Below, in pieces: positions 36,001-45,738 of a stretch of 64,000 nt of DNA. Numbering within the stretch: position 1 is the stretch's first letter; each line of letters opens with the position of its first letter. Position numbers and translations under genes: made by a program. The DNA is from Diospyros lotus (taxonomy: Eukaryota > Streptophyta > Magnoliopsida > Ericales > Ebenaceae), in contig NC_068340.1 in NCBI RefSeq assembly GCF_014633365.1, forward strand, positions 40,696,328 to 40,760,327, written 5' to 3'. The notes under the pieces were generated by a model, which was not told the DNA's origin, made no database searches, and worked only from the letters and a program-made list of their open reading frames with translations.

Positions 36001-39000
36001 ATGTCAACTTCAGGATATTGTACCAAGGTATGGGGGAATATGGTTACATGGAGGAGCGAGAAGCATTCGGTGGTGGCTAGTAGCAGTGCTGAAGCTGAAT
36101 TCCAAGCAATAGCTCAGGGGATGTGTGAGGTGATTTGGCTGGAAAGGCTAATGAAAGACTTGGGGATACCTTTATCTCAACCAACGAAGGTATTTAGTGA
36201 TAGCAAATCAGCTATCAGTATTGCAAAAAATCCGATGCAGTATGTTTTGAGTCCTTAATTAGCAAGTTGGGAATGACTTGCATCTATTTACCAGCTTGAG
36301 GGGAAGTGTTGGACAAGATTGAAATTCCAAGTGGAAGCCTATCAACTCTCGGGCATAGATTAAAATTAGATTATCCTAAAATTGCTTAATTACTTTTCAA
36401 GTTGTAGATATTGTTGTAAATTTGTATTTTATTTCTGTTTTGTCTCCTAAAATTTAGGAGATAGTTCATCCTAGTTCTTAGGGGATAGATTACCTAAATC
36501 TTCTCCTACTTCATAGGAGAAAGATTAGGATATAACCTGTATATATTTTCAAGCTCTCTTAATATCAATCTAGGCAAGCATTCACGGTTTTCTAAGGCTT
36601 GTTTCAATTTGGAAATTTCCTGTCCTTGCTGTTAAAGTGGTGATTTCTTTGTTTATGAAAAGAAACTAATTCTGCAATATGTGTAAGGGAAGGGAGAAAA
36701 TATAGGTATTGTAGGTTGAAACGTGAATGCACGGATGATATTATTCATGGAATGGTCACTTTTACTAATTTCTTAGCACAGCTTGCAACTGTTAATATAT
36801 AAAACTAAGATTGTTTTTGCAAGTTTGGTAGGTGCCAATTATTAAACTAATGATTATCATGTTATTGTTAAGTTGGTGGAGTACCATTTAACATTATGAA
36901 TATGACATCCAAGGCAGGATGCATTTACTCCACTGTCATTGCAAACAATCATCCATTACTTTGCCCATTTGTCGTTGTTTCCTGATGCTTTTCTGTTGGA
37001 TTAACCATTCTGACATCAACTAAGTGATCTTTTTAAGAGTTTTGAGATTATTAAATTGACCCTCCTGTCTTTTCAAAGGAAAAGAAAATGTCCAAATCTC
37101 ATTATCTAAAGTAGTTGGGAAATTATGTAGTACACCATCAAACTCAGAAGGCAATTTCTATGTTATCAAATTTCAATATCCTAAGCCAGGGAATGATTAG
37201 CTGTGAAAAGAAGTTTCTCCTTGTATTGGTAACATTTTTATTGCTCATTGATTAGCAATTGAAGAGATCTTCACTTACTATGAATAGAACAGACAAAACC
37301 ATGAAGCTTATTCAAATTTTTGGTTGTTGCAGACCATACTAATTTGATCAATCAGTTTTAATTTTTATGAATAAATTTCGTGCTTTAAAGTTTTAGTTTT
37401 GATTACATTGGATCACTGCAAAGTTATTGGCATAATTTGTACAGTTTGAAACTATGAAAATGGATTGGTTGTCTGCCGAACTTCACCACAGAAAAGCCTG
37501 CTCAAACCCTGACTGGGGCACAGGAAAACACATTTGTGGCATATTGTTTACTGAATTCTAAAATCTTGTTGCGTGTAATTAATAATGATGTGGTCATAAA
37601 TTAGTTCTTGATTGTTTTGTCTTTTTGGTTTCTTTGGTCATATTTCGTGACTGAATGTTATCAAAGATCATGCTTTTCTTTCCACGTGCAGGTTGTAGGT
37701 ATTTTCAAGATGGTGGTGCTTCCAGTCCTGGGCCAACTTGCAGATGAGTATGGGCGTAAACCGCTGCTCATTGTTACTGTATCTACAACTATTGTCCCTT
37801 TCGGTATGTTTTCTTTGATTATCCATTGAACAGAACTTACATGCCGAAGAAATCCAAGTGCATTTGATATTGTTTCTCATTATAGATGTGAGATTTCCAT
37901 TCAAACATGCTTGAAAGTTAAAAGCTGGCTAGTTATCTCTGTTTTAATTTTCCAGTATTGATCTTGGAGAATTGTGAAATTCAAACAGATGAAGGATCTG
38001 TAAAGAAGAAATTAAGATACAATTGATCCATCACAGAAATCCCCAAGCCTCTCACATAGATAACCCTTGGTTCTAAAATTTAACTCAAAATCAATCAAGA
38101 AAAAGTGTTTTTTTTTTTAAGTTGAGACATGTTCAGCCTCTAATTAAAAGGACTCCTGAAGCATGATTTTAGCATGAGATAATTGACTGATGTGGCCTAG
38201 ATGACTGAACTCCTTTCTGTAACAGATATAGGTACTCCATTCATTAAACATTTTATGCACTTTAAATCTTTTCTTGACTATCATTAATCCAACCAGCTGA
38301 ATTTTATGACTTTGACAGAATGTATCTAAAATGATCTACAATATATTTTTTTTAATATGGAGAGAAATGTTCTTATTGTTATGCATTTATGATAATGGCC
38401 ATTTCTTTCACGCTGTACAAATTAGCACAACAATCACAATATTCATTTCACTTGCTTTCCCATGTTACTATTTCAGCATTGCTTGCTATCAGTGAGACAA
38501 AGGCCTCTGTTTATGCATATTACGTGCTTCGCGCAATTTCATACATATTAAGTCAAGGGAGTATTTTCTGCATTTCTGTTGCTTATGTGGTAAGGCTTTT
38601 TCCTGTGCTGTTGATTTAAAATACAACTGGGAATCATTTAAGTCATATTTTCCCTTTCTCTGGCAGGCAGATGTTGTCAATGAAACCAAGAGAGCTGCAA
38701 TGTTCAGTTGGATTACTGGTCTCTTTTCTGCATCACATGTAATAGGAAATATCTTAGCACGTTTTCTTCCTGAAAGTTACATTTTTGAGGTATACTATAG
38801 CTGTAACTACAGTAATTTCTGATGTAGATATTGGATCATCTCATCTTTCTAATGCTCTTAGAGCCTTTTCATTTCAGGTTTCAATAGCTCTGTTGGTCTG
38901 TGCTCCACTTTACATGTATGTTTTTCTGGTTGAGACAGTTAAACCAACTCCAAGAAATGACCAGAATTCACCTGGCTTCCACAAGATATTGAAAATCATT

Positions 39001-42000
39001 GAGGAACGATATAATTCAATGAGATATGCTGCAACTATTGTTGTAAGCAGGTATTTTTATCTGTAAACCTTAAACTATGCCTCTAACATACAATCCCAAC
39101 TAAATGTTGCCGGACCTTTGTGCGGATATATATTCTTCCCCAGAGAATCTCAGCATATTAATGGTTTCTACATGCACAAAATTAATTTCATTGAAGAGCT
39201 CCATTTTACTATGCAGTCCAACACTTAAAGGCATGTCATTTGTCTCCTTCTTTTATGAGTTGGGAATGTCTGGCATCAGCGATGTCTTATTTGTAAGTTG
39301 CCCATTAACTTGAGAAGCTAAATTCAAATATCTATATCAGGATAATCATATTGTTCCACTGATCTGAATTCCTTTGTGAAGCTTCGAAGTCTAAATCCTG
39401 ATATCTATATCAGGATAATTATTATTGTTCAATTGATCCGAAAGTCCTTGTCAAGTTTCAATGTATCCCTTCAACATATGCCAGAATAACAGGAATACAT
39501 CATATTGTTTTCCAGGGAAGCACCATATGCCATCGACCCTAAAACAAGAGATTGCAACTTTGCGATGCGTTATTCCCAATCTATTTTTCTATTTCTACCC
39601 TTTGAAAAGAAAATGATTTGTACTTGGCTTGTGTATTAATGTAGTTGATTATTTTATTTGAAAAGGGAGAGAAGAAATTGAAAATTTTCTTCAAAATCTT
39701 TCTACTCCAAATTGTTTTGGGGAAAATTATTTGAGTGTCTGCAAAAAGTAGATTATCATTGTTCCTCCTATTTGTTGATAACGATCAACTCCCAGCTAAA
39801 AAGATAAATAAATGCTTAATGAATTCTTGCCTTTTTTTAATTTATTATTCTAATAATTTTTTACTTCTTCTGTGGTTCCCCCTGTCGCAGGGAAGAAGGG
39901 GCAAGGGCAGGGGCAGGGGTGGGGGTGGGAAATGTTCTGATAATTTAAAGTTTTGAATGCTTTTGAAACTTAAGTTTCATGCAACTTTTCATATGTTTCC
40001 TGCTACCTCTGCAGTACTATCTGAAGTCAGCCTTTGGTTTCAACAAAAATCAATTTTCAGAACTTCTGATGATGGTGGGAATAGGCTCAATTTTTTCTCA
40101 GGTATTCTTTCCAGTGTTTTATTCATTTCTTTTGTCTACTCGAGATAAAAGGCTTGATTGCACCTTGATGCAAAGAATTGTAAAATTGTTTCATAATGAG
40201 CTCATCATTGAGCAAGAAGGCACCACCTTAATAAATTACCCTGTATCTATATCATGTTTAATAATCTGCTCATTCACCAGAATTCTCACACATTTCTTCC
40301 TTGTTTTAATATTCTGCTCTTACACTTCTTTTCCTCTTACTTCATTTATAGTCTCCCAGATCCTTGAACTTGATAGACATGCATTGGCCAGTGGAGTAAA
40401 CTGTACATGATGCACACACATATCTGTTCCAAGGATTTTCATTTTAGCTAAACCTCGCTTATCATCAACCAAGCTACGGATGTCTGACTGAATCAAGCTT
40501 GTGTAATCAATCATTTATGGAACATTCTTGAGGTCTATAATTTTTCCAATTACCTTGTCTTTTATGTCATGCATACTTAAAGATTGTCGTGCTACCTCTC
40601 ATCAATCCATTGGTTGGGGAGAAAGTGATACTGTCCGCTGCTTTGCTTGCGTCAATAGCTTATGTAAGTTTTCCTCTACTGGCTTGATTTAATCCCTTAG
40701 CTCTGTACTTGCTAGTACTGGGAAGCACATTATTGAAATGATTTTGTCTGATGAAAGTATTGTTCTTTTCCTTTAAAGCACAGGCATTGCTTGATGGCTT
40801 GGCATGGGCTTCTTGGGTAATGCCTTCTCTACTTAATGAGTGATTATGAACTATCTCAAGATAAAGGTTATGGAAACATACATATTTTGCGCTTTTTGTT
40901 CTCCACACATACTGCAAATAAAAGAGGTTTTCTATTAAAGCTTCAAATCTACTGGTTGGAGGTTCTTTATATGTCAAAACTACTTTCTGTTTACATATAC
41001 TGAAATTGGTGTTTTAGCATATGAAAATGCTATTTTTTTTCCAATCTACATACCAGTCAATATCTTTTTTATTTTTTCTGGTAAGTACATACCACTTGAT
41101 ATCAAACGTTCTTCCTTGCATTGTTAGTCAAATTAGCCACCACCTTTTCAGAAGAAATCTCATCTTCTTTCTATACTTCTTTCAACCACCAAGCCTTCTC
41201 CCCCAGGAGAAGAGTACCATATATACTGATAACTGCAAGCAGCATCTTCAAGTGCTAGCCAAATCCATAAATCTTTTGGATTATATTAGCCACTGTTGTT
41301 AACTAGGAATCATTGTGAAAACAGGTTCCATATCTGAGTGCTTCATTTGGAGTTGTCTACATCCTCGTGAAACCTTCTGTAAGTACTATTCCTTTTGAAT
41401 GTCTGTGTCTATGCTGCAATTATTTTGGGGAAAAGATCTATTTTTTTCACCATTGTCAATTTTAATGCGCCTTCCTTTTTTGTTTTCCTGTTTACTCTCC
41501 TGATATGACAGACTTATGCTATCATATCAAAAGCATCAAGCTCAGCTGATCAGGTTAGTGGAGGATTATGCACGGTGTATTTAAATGGATTTAACAGTTT
41601 TTAGAACTTTTGAATATGCCGACTGCTTAAACCAAGCTGAGGCATCAGGTGTAAAACTGCCAGATTGTTTTTCCTCAAAAACCAATACAAACCAAGAAGA
41701 AGGTAAACCGTAAGTCCCACACTTACTTCCCCCTCTGCAGATTATGCTCTAGCTGTTCTTTCTTGGTTTGTAAGGGTTTATGCAACAATCCCTTTCATCT
41801 TCCGGCACTGATTCTAAGTTCCTCATCCTGCATAGGCTCCCATTTTCTGTTTTACTTGTGGGTTCATAAGAATTCACTTAACTAGGTAGATTTTCAATTC
41901 TTGTGTCAACAGAAACAAAGAAGTATAAATTCTATGCTTATCCTGCTAAAGTTCATGTTTGAAGTGAAGTGCTGAGTTCACAGAGAAATCAGAGAACTAA

Positions 42001-42576
42001 AGTTCTGAAGATATACTTTCTTAGTCAATTGTCTCTTGCTGTATTTTTCAGCTGCAGTCCTGATCATGCTGAAAATGCGAATCTTCACTTTAGTAAACAA
42101 GTTTCCACTTTTCAGCGTTATTTTTTCATCCTTTCAATGCTTTCAAATTCACACAGGGAAAAGCACAAGGATTTATTGCTGGCGTGCAATCAATTGCTGA
42201 TCTGCTATCACCACTTGCAATGAGTCCATTGACTTGTGAGCTAGTTTCTGTGATTTCTGTTCATTAAACAATTGAATTATGTCATTTGATTTTGCTCAAA
42301 CTTATTTTTTCCCAGCTTGGTTTTTGTCCAGCAATGCACCTTTTCACTGTAAAGGTTTCAGCATTGTCTGTGCATCCTTAGGCATGGTAAAACTGCTCTC
42401 TCTTTTCTCTCTAAATGTATATATGATTCTTTTGTCTTTCTCTCTCTCTCAATGGATTTTATTCAATGCTTCAGGTAATATCGCTATGTTTTGCTTGTAT
42501 GCTAAAGCCGGAAGCTGTGCCAAACAGTGAATCTATTGGCAATACAGAAAATATTGAAGAACCACTACTTACATGA
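29766..42576 (+). CDS. MFS transporter, TetA/hippocampus-abundant-transcript-like
   Basis: Fourteen exons give a complete 445-residue protein: 29766-29957, 37692-37803, 38477-38589, 38667-38789, 38878-39050, 39217-39292, 40015-40101, 40583-40663, 40784-40816, 41325-41378, 41512-41553, 42157-42235, 42316-42386 and 42475-42576. All joins are GT-AG and in phase. It belongs to the major facilitator superfamily and resembles the plant group related to bacterial tetracycline exporters and animal HIAT1; the substrate is unknown. MFS motif [13 protein letters not shown], lies at residues 78-89 after membrane helix 2. Other family-like segments are [11 protein letters not shown], the central [21 protein letters not shown] at the start of the second half, [12 protein letters not shown] and [20 protein letters not shown]. 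About 12 hydrophobic segments fit the fold. Intron 1 is 7.7 kb and hosts a copia element in the same orientation. Confidence 0.92.
29961..30006. repeat. (CT)n-(CA)n microsatellite at the start of MFS intron 1
   Basis: Ten CT units followed by about thirteen CA units begin two bases after the GTA of the intron 1 donor site (29958-29960), so the microsatellite makes up the donor-proximal intron. Confidence 0.95.
30502..30832. mobile_element. Foldback MITE in MFS intron 1
   Basis: The left arm has GTTTTTAGTCATTTTTTTTAA and repeated TAGTCACTTAAACAAA-TTAATTACA. The right arm has the approximate complements TGTAATTAATTTGTTTGAGTAG and CAAACAAATGACTAAAAA. The unit can fold back over about 330 bp. 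It is non-coding. Confidence 0.55.
31632..31931 (+). repeat. 5' LTR of the copia element
   Basis: Starts TGTTGGATGAGATTGAAATT and ends GGCTTGTTTCT, where the last base is T against A in the 3' LTR (canonical TG...CA). It contains TATATATTTTCAAGCTC near 31863, which may serve as a TATA box. Confidence 0.93.
31932..31945 (+). other. Copia primer-binding site
   Basis: TGGTATTAGAGCCT follows the 5' LTR directly. It differs at one position from TGGTATCAGAGC, the site complementary to initiator methionine tRNA that primes most plant copia elements. Confidence 0.85.
32003..32806 (+). pseudogene. Copia gag remnant
   Basis: A candidate start, ATG at 32003, is cut short by TAA after 11 codons (32036-32038); a further stop lies near 32083. 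From 32123 the frame is open for 227 codons and shows the plant copia Gag (UBN2-type) pattern: [24 protein letters not shown], a Trp-rich middle and [22 protein letters not shown] at 32804-32806 separates it from the zinc knuckle. Gag normally forms the particle coat. Confidence 0.85.
32819..33262 (+). pseudogene. Copia zinc knuckle and protease remnant
   Basis: The open segment starts with a CCHC zinc knuckle ([14 protein letters not shown]) and later carries the aspartic protease active site [15 protein letters not shown] at 33260-33262 ends it before the integrase part. Confidence 0.88.
33290..33967 (+). pseudogene. Copia integrase remnant
   Basis: It shows the pre-integrase zinc-binding segment ([19 protein letters not shown]) and the integrase core: first Asp in [31 protein letters not shown], and second Asp in [16 protein letters not shown] stop at 33965-33967 interrupts the core before the last catalytic Glu, which follows in [10 protein letters not shown] just after the stop. 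Confidence 0.88.
34029..35048 (+). pseudogene. Copia integrase C-terminus and linker remnant
   Basis: An open segment holds the end of the integrase ([33 protein letters not shown]) and a proline/serine-rich linker. The N-terminal border of the reverse transcriptase ([24 protein letters not shown]) is followed by a frame change near 35020-35040; the continuation is in the overlapping frame. Confidence 0.85.
34934..35749 (+). pseudogene. Copia reverse transcriptase remnant
   Basis: The central copia reverse transcriptase is well preserved: [56 protein letters not shown] and the catalytic [11 protein letters not shown]. The frame ends at a stop at 35747-35749, just after [10 protein letters not shown]; the following RNase H part is in another frame. 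Confidence 0.9.
35719..36258 (+). pseudogene. Copia RNase H remnant
   Basis: It carries the segment between reverse transcriptase and RNase H ([36 protein letters not shown]) and RNase H motifs ([45 protein letters not shown]). It ends prematurely at a TAA shortly before the polypurine tract; the family's usual C-terminal segment is missing. Confidence 0.88.
36296..36306 (+). other. Copia polypurine tract
   Basis: TTGAGGGGAAG immediately precedes the 3' LTR, in the position where plus-strand DNA synthesis is primed. Confidence 0.85.
36307..36606 (+). repeat. 3' LTR of the copia element
   Basis: Starts TGTTGGACAAGATTGAAATT and ends GGCTTGTTTCA. It aligns without gaps to the 5' LTR over 300 bp with about 14 differences. 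Confidence 0.93.
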
Positions 42577-42797
42577 AAAGGTTCATGGTATGATGGCAAT
42601 TTGTTTTCTCATCACGGGGATAATTTTGATGTTCTTTTTTGTCAAATGAGTGTGAATGTATATGATTTTCTCCTAGGTCGTTTCTTTTACCTACTTCAAT
42701 ATGAAAAAAGAGAACAGAAGAAGAAATATGCTTTTTTCCTGTAATGAAGGGTGATATGCACTATGGAATATGGCATTGTATGGAAGCCTTAAAATTG

Positions 42798-42824
42798 TGC
42801 GCGCGCGCACACACACACACACAC
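42798..42824. repeat. (GC)n-(AC)n microsatellite
   Basis: A short GC run followed by about nine CA units, about 220 bp beyond the MFS stop codon, probably in or near its 3' untranslated region. Confidence 0.9.
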
Positions 42825-43537
42825 TTTACAAGAATAATGTTATGCAGATTCATTTTTCACCTTCTTTTCTCAATTTGAGGTGAGCAAATCAATGAGATTG
42901 GAATAATGTGCAATATTTTCTTTGGTGTAGCTAAGGCCTTCCTTGTTCTGCAACTTCAACACGAAAAAAGAAAAAGATAGCGAGATATATTTTATTATTA
43001 TTATGGGAAATTATCTCTAATTCACAGGTAATGTCATGCATCTCTTTAGAGTCAGACTAGCTGTGAACTCCAAGCTCTGGTCCTAAAAAACACGTAAATA
43101 GTATAAATTAGAACAAGGTAACTTCTTTCTTGTCCTCCTGACATAATACAATTGAGGAGTGAGATCACACCTAAGTCAAGAGTAGTCTTCCAATAAATAG
43201 TATAAATTAGAACATACAAGTTTTACCTAGTAATTGTACAACACACCCAGATAGATTGTTTTCTTCCCTTAGCTTTGTTTGGGAGATGGTTCATAACGGA
43301 ATGGAGGGAGAATAGAATGTAAAATATTTTCTTCTGAAAAGTGTATCACTATCCACGCTCCATCTGTATCCCCCTTATCTCTCTCTCTCTCTCTCTGCCT
43401 CTCTTTCTTTTCCATTGTCTCTCTGTTTTCATTCCTCTGTCTGTCCGTTTCTCCATCTTCCAATCTTTTTATTTTATCTCGGTCTGATAAGAAGTGACCC
43501 TAACCCAAAAATTGAGAGAGAGAGAGAGATTACTTAA

Positions 43538-43795
43538 CTAGTTATGTGTCATATATCCAGCCACCGGAGAAGATTGTTTGGTGTAACCATTTACAGCATT
43601 GGAAGAAGACTCAAGAACAGGTGGTTTGTTACTGCAGCTTTGGCTATGGCGAACCTCCCTCTCTTCTTCTATGGTTTCCAACCTCTTCTCAGAGCTGATC
43701 AGCCTCCTTTCCACCCGAATGATCCGGGGTGGTGCTGCTTCTGCAGTATGCCACATGGCACCGGTAAGCTTTGACATTTGTCTATCCTCTCCCAC
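43538..43795 (-). CDS. Small unrecognised reading frame, possibly an exon
   Basis: An 85-codon minus-strand frame, MGEDRQMSKLTG to the stop after GYMTHN. The sequence is charged and polar, with a RVERRLISSEKRLETIEEER stretch that could form a helix. Codon use looks less AT-driven than in the surrounding non-coding DNA. I recognise no family. There is no clear splice partner; AAAG just before CTTACCGG could be a weak acceptor. It may be an isolated exon, a gene remnant or chance. The opposite strand is also partly open. Confidence 0.25.
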   Translation of the reverse strand: MGEDRQMSKLTGAMWHTAEAAPPRIIRVERRLISSEKRLETIEEEREVRHSQSCSNKPPVLESSSNAVNGYTKQSSPVAGYMTHN

Positions 43796-44734
43796 TCACT
43801 GTTAATGCTTTGCACTGTCTGTCTAAGTTTATATGTTGCCTTATGGGATGAACCATGAACTTAGTGCATATATAATTGGTGATGAAAAGGAATAAATGCC
43901 TTCTTGAATGGATCTGATACCCATTCTACGCAACAGCATGGAACTAATTCTCACTTATTATCTTTTTCTTCTTCTTTTTATTGGTTCATGAAGGAATCCT
44001 TGCATGTGAGATATTGCTTCAAATTTGGGTGATGACATATTCAAAGAATTTCTGTGAACCTGCAAGCTAGCTAGTGGCTTAAAACTTTTATAAAAGGAAA
44101 ACTAAAGCAATGCAATAGCTATATTCTCTCTTTTATATCAAATATATTATATGAAAAGATATCTGTGGCAGAAACTAGTGTTTGATCTTGATTCTAGAAG
44201 AAGTCCTATTAGCTCTACATGCATTTCATGCTCAAATGATTCTCGAAGAAGTTAGGTTTCTTCATGGCCTTGTTGCAGCTTGGATATTGATGAAATTGTC
44301 CAATATGAAGGGCATCTAGTCCAAAAGTTCGTCAGGTGACATGGGTCCTAAAGATGAAACGCATCTGGTCCAAAAGTTTGTAAGCATAGAACCTACTATT
44401 ATGGTTATGGGGCCCAAAGATTAGGTCTTACATAATCAGCAGGAATAAGATCTTCTGAAATTTGTTTATTTGTTCTCGCCTCTCTGCGTCAAGATTTTTA
44501 ATGTTGGCATGTTGGCAAACAGTACTTGAAGTTTGGGACTTCTTAAATTACGTACTTGTGAAAGGGAATACGTAAAATAGAAGTTTGCGATTGAAAGATA
44601 CAGCTTGAGATTTGAAAATATCACCTTGCGAAAAGAGGGTTTGAAAATATCACCTTGTGAGTCTTGGATTGTAGGTTGATTCATTAGCTTTGGTAATGCT
44701 TGGATTGTCCAAGGTGCTATATAATATAAAGTGG

Positions 44735-44955
44735 GGGAGTCAGAATCTTGGGTCGGGGGCAGAAATTTCAAGTTTGTATACTAATTGTTTTTGGTATTAC
44801 TTAATTGCCCTTCATCTTTTTTATTTCAGGGAGAATAAGTGTTAGAGAGTATAATAATTTATATGCATAATATCTAAGGGTCGAGTGCAATTTTAGAAGT
44901 TGAGAGGGGGTAATTGCGGGCTCTCACATGCATGTAGTTCTGCCCCTGGCTATAT
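44735..44955 (+). mobile_element. MITE remnant of the CAGTGRC family
   Basis: It shares ordered motifs with 47199-47380: a GGGTC(G/A)GG box, GTATACTAATT / GTATACTAAATT, TTACTTAATTGCC / TTGCTTAATTGCC, AAGTGTT(A/G)GAG, AATTTTAGAA(G/A)TT and GTAGTTC(T/C)GCC. Clear termini are not seen in this copy. Confidence 0.5.
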
Positions 44956-45738
44956 ATAATTTGTGGGTCTAATTGAAAGGACCAATGATGTTATAAAAAA
45001 CATGACTCTAGCATGCTGTGAGGTTGGCTAGGTGCATTGATAAGCAAAACTTAGTATTACTCGATCTCTCCATATTTCTTGACAAGGTAATCTTGAGTTT
45101 GTTTTGTATTCTTTCGCTTACAACATACAAGATAACATATCAAGTTTTAATCCCTATAATGGAATTCATTGTTTAAATTTTAGTTTGCCAGTTAGTTCTA
45201 CTTAGAGAGTTTCTTACTAAATTTTATCTATTTCTATAAATACTTTTCATTTTATCAATTTCTTTAGAGGAGTCTGTCAGTTTTATTCTTACGTGATTAT
45301 CTCATTTTAACTATATATTACGTCTTTTATCTTTAATAGGAATTACTCCAATCTTATTACAAATAACATTATTTGGCTAGATATCCATCTTCTTAACATC
45401 CAAATCTCCATTGCGTTTTATCACCTGGTAGTCCTCTAAGATCAATACTACAACAAAGATAGGTTAATATCTATTTTATAATTTCTACCCTTTTACCCAC
45501 AAAGAGAAAAAAAAAAAAAAAAAGAAATACAGAGATTAAAGAGTAAATTGCATTTAGGATCATGCAATTTATTGGAGTTTTTGGCCCTCAAATTTGATAA
45601 TTGGAATAATCAAATGGACATAACTCTGTGAGCACATATGATACCAAAATAAGAACAGTAATTGGTAGGCTAGGAGTTGTTCAAACCCATGAAGATTGAT
45701 TGATTGATTGAATTAGGGCATGAATTTGATCAGCATCT

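Larger units (their letters stand above)
31632..36606 (+). mobile_element. Ty1/copia LTR retrotransposon, degenerate
   Basis: A 4975-bp element in MFS intron 1, in the same orientation as the gene. Two 300-bp LTRs (31632-31931 and 36307-36606) differ at about 14 positions, mostly transitions. A primer-binding site follows the left LTR and a polypurine tract precedes the right one. Domain order is Gag, protease, integrase, reverse transcriptase, RNase H, which defines copia. The coding region is broken by several stops and at least one frameshift, so it cannot encode a full polyprotein. The 5-bp flanks (GTTCG left, ATTTG right) do not match, so the target duplication is mutated or the element is recombinant. 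Confidence 0.95.
42577..45738. other. Region between the convergent MFS and phosphatase genes
   Basis: The two flanking genes point toward each other, so both 3' untranslated regions lie here. Apart from a possible small minus-strand reading frame (43538-43795), a GC/AC microsatellite, a CT-rich run near 43380-43410 and a MITE remnant near 44735-44955, I see nothing recognisable. Confidence 0.5.

Noticed and set aside
31570..36625. The similar TGGAAATTTTC and TGGAAATTTCC words outside both LTRs as a target duplication
   Set aside because: They are not adjacent to the LTR ends (the left one is about 45 bp away) and are too short and AT-rich to mean much.
44466..44771. A 101-codon minus-strand frame as an upstream exon of the 43.5 kb frame or phosphatase
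   Set aside because: No family resemblance, no fitting splice sites, and it overlaps a MITE remnant.
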